In this document: one piece after another, positions 1 through 3,832 of the stretch
Position numbering within the stretch: the stretch's first letter is position 1
Layout: each line of letters starts with the position of its first letter
Source: Christensenella sp. UBA6420
GTDB taxonomy: Bacteria > Bacillota > Clostridia > Christensenellales > DTU072
DNA: 6,706 bases
Direction of reading: 5' to 3'
Assembly: GCA_002439705.1 (NCBI GenBank)
Contig: DJPE01000075.1
Span: 951 to 7,656 of the forward strand
Translations under genes and position numbers: made by a program
The notes under the pieces: generated by a model
What the model saw: the letters and a program-made list of their open reading frames with translations, nothing else
What the model was told of the DNA's origin: nothing
Databases searched by the model: none

Positions 1-86
1 CCCGTAGCCACCGCCACGCCGCAACCGAATAAAACCAACGCCATAGTGCCTATACATTCGGCAAGGTATTTTTTCATTTTATTCAT
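1..86 (-). CDS. Aquaporin / MIP-family channel, N-terminal fragment
   Basis: Only the first 28 codons lie in the window; the gene continues off the left edge. After a short MNKM lead the protein reads KKYLAECIGTMALVLFGCG, which matches the first transmembrane helix of the MIP family (AE-x-x-GT followed by L-V-x-x-G-C-G), as in AqpZ-like water channels and glycerol facilitators. The family moves water or small polyols through the cytoplasmic membrane. The NPA motifs that would separate aquaporin from glycerol facilitator are outside the window, so the substrate is open. The start at 84-86 is chosen because an AGGAG site (complement of 93-97) lies 6 nt upstream; the second ATG (75-77) would be too far from it. 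The leader carries a small hairpin. Family assignment is fairly secure, subtype is not. Confidence 0.82.
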   Translation of the reverse strand, partial: MNKMKKYLAECIGTMALVLFGCGVAVAT

Positions 87-102
87 AATAATCTCCTTTT
101 TT

Positions 103-116
103 ACGGATTTCTCCGT
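103..116 (-). promoter_or_regulatory. GAAA-loop hairpin in the aquaporin leader
   Basis: On the minus strand the sequence ACGGA-GAAA-TCCGT forms a 5-bp stem with a GNRA-type tetraloop, ending 5 nt before the AGGAG ribosome-binding site. It is followed by an A-run rather than a T-run, so it is not a terminator. It could stabilise the mRNA 5' end or affect ribosome access; no known riboswitch is recognised. Confidence 0.3.
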
Positions 117-189
117 TCGCCTTAATTAAGACGGATACGATTATTATGTCCGAAATTGAAAAAAGTATTATTCTGTTTGCAAATGGCTA

Positions 190-238
190 AAAACAAAGTT
201 TATAAACAAAGAACCGCCCGTAATTCACGAGCGGTTCT
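190..238 (-). terminator. Rho-independent terminator of the DUF898 gene
   Basis: Positions 210-221 and 227-238 form a 12-bp stem around a 5-nt loop; on the minus transcript the only imperfection is one G-U pair. It is followed on that strand by a T-rich tract (complement of about 190-209). It lies 16 nt past the stop codon of the DUF898 gene and separates it from the aquaporin gene, which therefore probably has its own promoter in 120-190, although no convincing -35/-10 pair was found there. Confidence 0.8.
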
Positions 239-254
239 CCGTACGTTCGAAAAA

Positions 255-578
255 TTAATCTTCGAATAAAGTGTGTTTAGCAATCCATTTTTTCATTTTA
301 ATCACGAGCCAGAACGAATAGATGCCGAGAGTAATTATCGTGAGCAAAACCCATTTTATGTAATTACCGAAGAGCTGACCGCCCGTTCCGTCGAATTTCA
401 GCCTTTTGCCTTCGATTACGGTGTGTTTTGTTTCCCATCTGCAAACCATACATTTTGCCCAAGGGAAGCCGAAACCTAACGTTATCAGAGTAAGAAATCT
501 CCCCAATATTCTCCAGCCGATAAGTTGAGCCAGTCCTCCGTCAAAATAGGATTCTACTTTGTTTACGGATTCATTCAT
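255..578 (-). CDS. Small DUF898/YjgN-type membrane protein, internally duplicated
   Basis: Encodes 107 residues in two near-copies with a register of exactly 50 residues: F12-D-G, L29-T-L-I-T-L-G, P39-W, R47-W and K51-H-T recur as F62-D-G, L79-T-I-I-T-L-G, F89-W, K97-W and K101-H-T. Each copy has one hydrophobic helix (about 20-40 and 70-93) followed by a basic, Trp-containing stretch. This FDG-x(n)-TLITLG-x-PW-RW-x-x-HT pattern is that of DUF898 (YjgN family), integral membrane proteins of unknown function; YjgN itself is much longer. The start at 576-578 is preferred because a near-perfect AAGGAGGT site (complement of 588-595) lies 9 nt upstream. An in-frame GTG 20 codons further upstream has no such site. 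The gene has its own terminator and probably its own promoter. No function can be assigned. Confidence 0.85.
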   Translation of the reverse strand: MNESVNKVESYFDGGLAQLIGWRILGRFLTLITLGFGFPWAKCMVCRWETKHTVIEGKRLKFDGTGGQLFGNYIKWVLLTIITLGIYSFWLVIKMKKWIAKHTLFED

Positions 579-604
579 TTTGTAAAAACCTCCTTTTTTG
601 AATA

Positions 605-633
605 ATATTACAAATATTAGTATATATCGGCAA
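605..633 (-). promoter_or_regulatory. Possible promoter of the DUF898 gene
   Basis: Reading the minus strand, TTGCCG (complement of 628-633) and TAATAT (complement of about 605-610) are separated by 17 nt. Each matches four of six consensus positions, and a transcript from here would begin just before the AAGGAGGT site. Both boxes are imperfect and the region is AT-rich, so this is a weak call. Confidence 0.3.
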
Positions 634-635
634 TG

Positions 636-649
636 CACATAATCATGTG
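636..649. promoter_or_regulatory. Palindrome CACAT-N4-ATGTG, possible operator
   Basis: A perfect 5+5 dyad with a 4-nt centre lies 2 bp upstream of the proposed -35 box of the DUF898 gene. Its size and position would suit a transcription-factor half-site pair, but no regulator is recognised and short AT-rich dyads arise by chance. Confidence 0.25.
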
Positions 650-706
650 ATTGTTGCGGTTAAATTATAGTAAAATCTGTGTTATTATCGATTTGCGAAA
701 GGGCGC

Positions 707-1624
707 CTACGCTTGAGAATCAGAACTTATAGCAAACTCGTTAAGAAGAGACGTTTTCGGAATTTCGGTTTTCGGTAATAAAGAAACTTCGGCGAGAACT
801 TCCTTTATGTCGGCGTACTTTGCAATATCGCAGCCGTCGAGCGCATTGCCGACGCATTGCTTGTAAATAAAAAGTTCGTAATCGAAAGCACTGTCGATAA
901 AATAGTCGGCGTAATCGGTGTAGGGCGTGATATATTTTTGCTCGGCTTTCAGCACTTCGTCCCATTGAGCGGAAGTTTCTTTCAGGTCGTACCCGCGGGT
1001 GTAGAAATCGCGGATAGTGCGGCGAAGCAAGCGCAGTTCGTCGGGCGGAAAAAGTTTTCCCGACGGCATAACGTAGGTTTTACGGGGTTTTATGCTGATT
1101 TTTACTATGTCGGAAGAGTCGTTATCGCCGATTACCGCGGGGTTAAGAGCGTGTATACCTTCGATTATCACCACGTCTTCGTCGTGAAGCCTAAGAAAAG
1201 TTTTTTCCTTTTTTCTTTCACCTTTAAGAAAATCGTATTCGGGGATTTCTACCCATTCCGAACGCAAAACTCCGCCGACTACTTCGTTAAGTAACGGCAT
1301 ATCCAACGCAACCGGCGAGTCAAAGTCGCGAACCCCCGACGCAAGGAACGGCACCTTCACGCGGTCTATAAAAAAATCGTCCATGCCGATGTAGTGTACT
1401 TTGACGCCTTTTTCTTGAAGTTCGTCGTTAAGCAAACGGGAGAAGGTGGTTTTACCCGAAGAAGACGGTCCCGCAACGAGAATGATGCGAGTGCGTCTTC
1501 TATTGTAAATTTCGTCCGCAACGACGTTAATTTGTTCTTGGAAGTGATTTTCGCAACGCATTATAAGGTCGGCGAAGTTCTTTTTCGCCGCGCGTTCAAC
1601 GTCAGTCCAAAGTATCTTTTGCAT
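707..1624 (-). CDS. Uridine-kinase-like nucleoside kinase (short form)
   Basis: A 305-residue P-loop kinase of the uridine kinase/phosphoribulokinase superfamily, expected to phosphorylate a nucleoside with ATP or GTP in the cytosol (salvage). Visible motifs: Walker A GPSSSGKTT at 52-60, MDDFF at 81-85 with the likely catalytic Asp, FDSPVALD at 101-108, IPEYDF-x-KGER at 127-137, IIEGIHALNP at 153-162, then a basic LRLLRRTIRDFYTRGY segment and an acidic/aromatic ADYFIDSAFDYEL segment. The order closely follows the C-terminal half of the roughly 550-residue clostridial nucleoside kinases that carry a TGS/ThrRS-like N-terminal half; here that half is missing and replaced by about 45 residues. 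The start at 1622-1624 is chosen because TGAGGA (AGAGG-like core GAGGA, complement of 1632-1636) lies 7 nt upstream. A start 7 codons earlier has no ribosome-binding site. Substrate is not predictable. Confidence 0.85.
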   Translation of the reverse strand: MQKILWTDVERAAKKNFADLIMRCENHFQEQINVVADEIYNRRRTRIILVAGPSSSGKTTFSRLLNDELQEKGVKVHYIGMDDFFIDRVKVPFLASGVRDFDSPVALDMPLLNEVVGGVLRSEWVEIPEYDFLKGERKKEKTFLRLHDEDVVIIEGIHALNPAVIGDNDSSDIVKISIKPRKTYVMPSGKLFPPDELRLLRRTIRDFYTRGYDLKETSAQWDEVLKAEQKYITPYTDYADYFIDSAFDYELFIYKQCVGNALDGCDIAKYADIKEVLAEVSLLPKTEIPKTSLLNEFAISSDSQA

Positions 1625-1639
1625 AATAATGTCCTCAAT

Positions 1640-1663
1640 GCGCATATTACATAATATTTGCGC
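1640..1663 (-). promoter_or_regulatory. Dyad / leader hairpin before the nucleoside kinase
   Basis: On the minus strand GCGC-AA-ATATT-ATGT-AATAT-GCGC forms an imperfect hairpin with a 4-nt loop and a two-base bulge, ending 3 nt before the GAGGA ribosome-binding site. It could be an operator dyad or a translational control hairpin. It also contains the alternative upstream ATG, which argues against that start. Confidence 0.3.
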
Positions 1664-1751
1664 CGGTAAATAAAGTTACTTATTATTTTAACCTAAAACC
1701 GATAAAAAGAACATAGCTATCATAAAAAAATCCGTAAATAATAAAAATTAC

Positions 1752-1780
1752 TTGCAACAGAGAAGTATTTGTGATAGAAT
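1752..1780 (+). promoter_or_regulatory. Promoter of tRNA-Leu
   Basis: TTGCAA at 1752-1757 and TAGAAT at 1775-1780 are separated by exactly 17 nt, and the -10 box is preceded by TGA, making it an extended -10 element. Transcription would start about 1787, some 8 nt before the mature tRNA 5' end. This is a good vegetative sigma-factor promoter. Confidence 0.75.
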
Positions 1781-1794
1781 ACAAAAAGAAATTC

Positions 1795-1881
1795 GCCGAT
1801 GTGGTGGAACTGGCAGACGCGCGGGACTCAAAATCCCGTGATGGCAACATCGTGTGGGTTCGACCCCCACCATCGGCACCA
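1795..1881 (+). tRNA. tRNA-Leu, anticodon CAA
   Basis: A complete class II tRNA of 87 nt with encoded CCA. The acceptor strands GCCGATG (1795-1801) and CATCGGC (1871-1877) pair over all 7 bp, followed by A-CCA. The anticodon stem is CGGGA/TCCCG with loop CTCAAAA, giving anticodon CAA, which reads UUG leucine codons. The long variable arm (TGATGGCAACATCGT region) is typical of tRNA-Leu, and the T arm is GTGGG-TTCGACC-CCCAC. It has its own promoter and terminator, so it is a single-gene transcription unit. Its 3' end is duplicated 202 bp downstream, which fits the common use of tRNA 3' ends as integration sites. Confidence 0.97.
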
Positions 1882-1916
1882 AATTAAAAAAGCACCGTAA
1901 AATCGCGGTGCTTTTT
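1861..1916 (+). repeat. Direct repeat, left copy (tRNA 3' end plus terminator)
   Basis: This 56-bp stretch, from within the T loop of tRNA-Leu to the terminator T-run, recurs at 2063-2118 with 53 of 56 bases identical. The first 21 bases (through CCA) are identical in both copies. The left copy belongs to the functional tRNA. Confidence 0.92.
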
Positions 1917-1917
1917 T
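1890..1917 (+). terminator. Terminator of tRNA-Leu
   Basis: Stem AAGCACCG/CGGTGCTT (1890-1897 with 1906-1913), 8-nt loop, followed by a run of six T. It begins 9 nt after the tRNA CCA end. The complementary strand also has a T-run, so it may work in both directions. Confidence 0.9.
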
Positions 1918-1935
1918 AATGTAATCAAGCAAATA

Positions 1936-2070
1936 GGGGGTCGAACGGGCGGAAACAGCGACAATCCTGTGAATTGTCGCCCGCCCAGGCGTGATAGCCG
2001 CCGCTTGGACGGCGGAGCAGTATAGGATACTGCGGAGTCCAAACTCGTTTTGGACGGCGGAGCGACCCCC
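1936..2070 (+). repeat. tRNA-linked structured element with terminal inverted repeats
   Basis: Perfect 8-bp inverted repeats GGGGGTCG (1936-1943) and CGACCCCC (2063-2070) enclose four successive hairpins: GGGCGG/CCGCCC continuing, after an AAACA bulge, into GCGACAAT/ATTGTCGC (1947-1986); CCGCCG/CGGCGG (1998-2015); GCAGTAT/ATACTGC with loop AGG (2017-2033); GTCCAAA/TTTGGAC (2037-2055). The right inverted repeat is also the T-arm strand of the duplicated tRNA end, and the left one begins an 11-nt inverted copy (1936-1946) of tRNA positions 1858-1868. A 14-mer, TTGGACGGCGGAGC, occurs twice inside (2005-2018, 2050-2063). No coding capacity is credible. It could be a small non-autonomous mobile element, a structured RNA, or the scar of an integration event; which of these is not settled. 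Confidence 0.6.
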
Positions 2071-2083
2071 ACCATCGGCACCA
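2063..2083 (+). pseudogene. Duplicated 3' end of tRNA-Leu
   Basis: Twenty-one bases identical to the last 21 of tRNA-Leu(CAA), from inside the T loop through CCA. The remaining tRNA body is absent: the preceding 66 bases do not form an acceptor, D arm or anticodon arm. Such 3'-end copies typically mark the far side of an integration into a tRNA gene. Only 202 bp separate the copies, so any element between them now is tiny or largely deleted. Confidence 0.85.
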
Positions 2084-2091
2084 TATTAAAG

Positions 2092-2118
2092 AAGCACCGT
2101 AATATCGCGGTGCTTTTT
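2092..2118. terminator. Duplicated terminator
   Basis: Stem AAGCACCG/CGGTGCTT (2092-2099 with 2108-2115) with five T on the plus strand and a TTCTTTAA tract on the minus strand. It is part of the 56-bp direct repeat (2063-2118). It could end plus-strand transcripts through the structured element and minus-strand transcripts of the protein kinase gene, whose stop lies about 85 bp away. Confidence 0.8.
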
Positions 2119-2182
2119 CTATACAATAACGCGACATTAGGTCACCACATTTCTTCTTGTCCCTTTTTCAATTTGTTTATAA

Positions 2183-2196
2183 CTCCATACATGGAG
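2183..2196 (-). terminator. Weak hairpin after the kinase gene
   Basis: CTCCA-N4-TGGAG, a 5-bp hairpin 8 nt past the kinase stop codon, followed on the minus strand by TTATAAAC rather than a T-run. It is at best a weak terminator; the duplicated terminator at 2092-2118 is the better stop signal. Confidence 0.3.
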
Positions 2197-2204
2197 AGTA
2201 TAAA

Positions 2205-3347
2205 TTAAAAGGGTAAATTATCTTCTTTTATAATTCCTTTTTTTGAAATTTTTGACTTTATGTTTTTTACAACAACTTCCTGATAGTGTCTATCTTTCAA
2301 ATTTATCCAATCAAAAAATTCTTTAATTAACGACATTTCAATCTTATTTGAATTGTAATAGCTATAACTATTTTTGACAAACACATTAAGTAAAGATGAA
2401 TTATCAACCAGTATATTTTCAAAACAATTTTCTTCTAGAACAGATGTTAACCCATTAATAATCACATCCGCATTATCTTCAATGTTTGGTGTATCGTTAA
2501 AACCAACTATGCTATTCATAATTTCATTTGTAAAAGACATATAAGTTTTTTTATCTGAATCCGAAACTTCCAACAAACTAAACTCTCTGGCATTGATCTT
2601 ATCCAAAATTTCTTGAAATGTAGAATATCTTTTATCCGGGTTAATTTCCATCATTTTTGCCAATATATTCTTATACTTGAAATTTTTAATGTTATTTTGC
2701 TTTAATAATCTATTAAATAATTCAGCAATACAAAACATATCTGTCTTTGAAGTATATTTCCCTTCATCCATTTCTTGCGGTATTTTTTCCATTCCCCGTC
2801 TATTTATAATTTCATTTAGACTATCTCGTGAAAATGGCGATGTCGAAAAATCTTTTCCAAGTCCAAAGTCGATAATTTTTACTTTACCATCATTGCTAAC
2901 CATTATGTTGCTTGGCCGTATATCTCTATGGATTATGTTGTTCTTTTCTAAGCACGCAAAAGCTTTTATTAATTGTATAAAAGTTGAAATTTCATCACAT
3001 TCACATAACCATAAATCTTCTCTTGCCATATGCTTGTCAAGAGTTAATCCATCTATGTATTCCATTAAGATAAAACCTGTATATTGATCATCATATAAGT
3101 AATAATTGTAGATTCTTACAATATTTTGATGATTCAATTTATACATTATTTTTATTTCTTGTTTAAAATTATCAAAAAATTGCTTTTTATCGACACCATC
3201 TTGGGGCACATATTTCTTACAAACAAAAAGTTCATCTAATGAATTATCTTTTAAAAGAACAGTTTTGCCAAAAGAGCCACCACCTAAATTATTATCAACC
3301 ATAGTATAGCTTTTTTGTTTAACAAAATTTATAATATTGTCTGCCAT
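2205..3347 (-). CDS. Soluble Ser/Thr protein kinase, probably acquired
   Basis: A 380-residue protein with an eukaryotic-type kinase domain at about 14-252: glycine loop GGGSFG 22-27, ATP-anchoring K44, alpha-C E64, catalytic loop H140-R-D-I-R-P-S-N147, metal-binding D160-F-G, P190-Q-E in place of APE, D203, and R240 in NPDKR. The core catalytic residues are present, so it should be active, although the usual Lys two residues after the catalytic Asp is Arg144. Residues 253-380 are a helical-looking, unrecognised domain. There is no transmembrane segment, signal peptide or PASTA repeat, so it is not a PrkC-type cell-wall kinase. ATG at 3345-3347 has AAGAGG 5 nt upstream. The gene is much more AT-rich than its neighbours and stands alone behind a tRNA 3'-end duplication, suggesting horizontal transfer. 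A phage-defence role, as known for some free-standing bacterial kinases, is possible but inferred. Confidence 0.92.
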   Translation of the reverse strand: MADNIINFVKQKSYTMVDNNLGGGSFGKTVLLKDNSLDELFVCKKYVPQDGVDKKQFFDNFKQEIKIMYKLNHQNIVRIYNYYLYDDQYTGFILMEYIDGLTLDKHMAREDLWLCECDEISTFIQLIKAFACLEKNNIIHRDIRPSNIMVSNDGKVKIIDFGLGKDFSTSPFSRDSLNEIINRRGMEKIPQEMDEGKYTSKTDMFCIAELFNRLLKQNNIKNFKYKNILAKMMEINPDKRYSTFQEILDKINAREFSLLEVSDSDKKTYMSFTNEIMNSIVGFNDTPNIEDNADVIINGLTSVLEENCFENILVDNSSLLNVFVKNSYSYYNSNKIEMSLIKEFFDWINLKDRHYQEVVVKNIKSKISKKGIIKEDNLPF

Positions 3348-3364
3348 TTTTACCTCTTTTATAA

Positions 3365-3393
3365 GTTATATCATAAATGTGCAATAATTTCAA
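3365..3393 (-). promoter_or_regulatory. Promoter of the protein kinase gene
   Basis: On the minus strand TTGAAA (complement of 3388-3393) and TATAAC (complement of 3365-3370) are separated by 17 nt, with TGA directly before the -10 box (extended -10). The transcript would start about 3358, giving a leader of only about 10 nt before the ATG that just includes the AAGAGG site. The kinase therefore has its own strong promoter and is expressed apart from the operon upstream. Confidence 0.75.
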
Positions 3394-3670
3394 TAAATTT
3401 GTAGAAACGCATCAAAAGACAATTCTTCAAAGTAATGTTGCCGAGTTATAAAGTGAAAGAGGGAACAAAGTTTTAGTAAGAACGAGGTCGCCAATCCAAA
3501 TCTAGTTAACAGCTTCATAAAAAACGATTTCTAAGCCGTCCACTTTTTAATTATGAAGTAAATTATGCACTCATCACAACATATATAAAAGAATACAATA
3601 CCGACACCACAAGGGTGCGTCGTTTCTTGCTTTATAGGGTTTTATGAAAACTTTATATCGTATTTGAGTC
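3394..3670. other. Gene-free AT-rich stretch
   Basis: Between the kinase promoter and the candidate small-RNA promoter no gene is supported. Short open frames exist (for example 42 codons at 3390-3518 on the minus strand) but lack a ribosome-binding site. An imperfect hairpin lies at about 3602-3622 (CGACACC against GGTGCGTCG with a two-base bulge), followed by a mildly T-rich tract on the plus strand; it could be a decayed terminator. The base composition resembles the kinase gene rather than the operon on the right, so this stretch may belong to the same acquired segment. Confidence 0.45.
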
Positions 3671-3679
3671 TATTATAAT
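3652..3679 (+). promoter_or_regulatory. Possible promoter of a small RNA
   Basis: A perfect TATAAT at 3674-3679 is preceded, 16 nt upstream, by TTTATA (3652-3657), which matches four of six -35 positions. Transcription would start about 3686 and reach the terminator at 3786-3811. No ribosome-binding site or credible reading frame follows. Confidence 0.4.
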
Positions 3680-3685
3680 TATGAA

Positions 3686-3811
3686 TATTCAATTCAAATT
3701 TTGCGCAACGAATAAAAGGACGGCGGAGATCTTATTAAAGGTTAAGCGTTGCGGGAAAAGAGAAATTTTGATTAAAAGGCAAAAACCCGACGGAATGCGT
3801 CGGGCTTTTTT
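3686..3811 (+). ncRNA. Candidate small RNA of about 125 nt
   Basis: A TATAAT box upstream and a strong terminator hairpin with six T at the end delimit a short plus-strand unit with no coding frame. Inside, CGCAACG (about 3704-3710) pairs with CGTTGCG (about 3747-3753), enclosing a second small stem AATAA/TTATT whose loop displays GGACGGCGGAG (3718-3728). That 11-mer also occurs twice in the tRNA-linked element at 2007-2017 and 2052-2062. No known RNA family is recognised. The terminator is shared with the convergent lipoprotein gene, so the hairpin alone is not proof of an RNA gene. Confidence 0.3.
3780..3811. terminator. Bidirectional terminator
   Basis: A perfect 7-bp stem CCCGACG/CGTCGGG (3786-3792 with 3798-3804), 5-nt loop, with T-runs on both strands: six T at 3806-3811 on plus and the complement of the A-run at 3781-3785 on minus. 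It lies 28 nt past the stop codon of the lipoprotein gene, so its main job is probably to end the VTC-DUF4956-lipoprotein operon. It would equally stop plus-strand transcription. Confidence 0.92.
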
Positions 3812-3832
3812 GTTATGGAGTTTTATTTTAAG

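Noticed and set aside
579..638. 20-codon N-terminal extension of the DUF898 protein from GTG
   Set aside because: It would place the AAGGAGGT site inside the gene and has no site of its own; the extension is coded by promoter-like AT-rich sequence.
1997..2083. Second, degenerate tRNA-Leu
   Set aside because: Although GCCG starts exactly at the distance expected for a full-length copy, the D and anticodon arms and most of the acceptor pairing are absent. Only the last 21 bases are tRNA-derived.
1884..2137. Two overlapping minus-strand frames of 70-80 codons
   Set aside because: They run through the duplicated tRNA 3' end, the terminator(s) and all four hairpins, and have no ribosome-binding site. 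They are open only because the element is GC-rich.
3390..3518. 42-codon minus-strand frame with a hydrophobic start (MKLLTRFGLATSFLLKL)
   Set aside because: No ribosome-binding site, and its stop lies in the -35 box of the kinase promoter. It could be a remnant, but nothing supports expression.
3602..3622. Hairpin CGACACC/GGTGCGTCG as a terminator
   Set aside because: The stem has a two-base bulge and only a broken T-rich tract follows, and no gene ends just before it. Kept only as a comment in the gene-free stretch.
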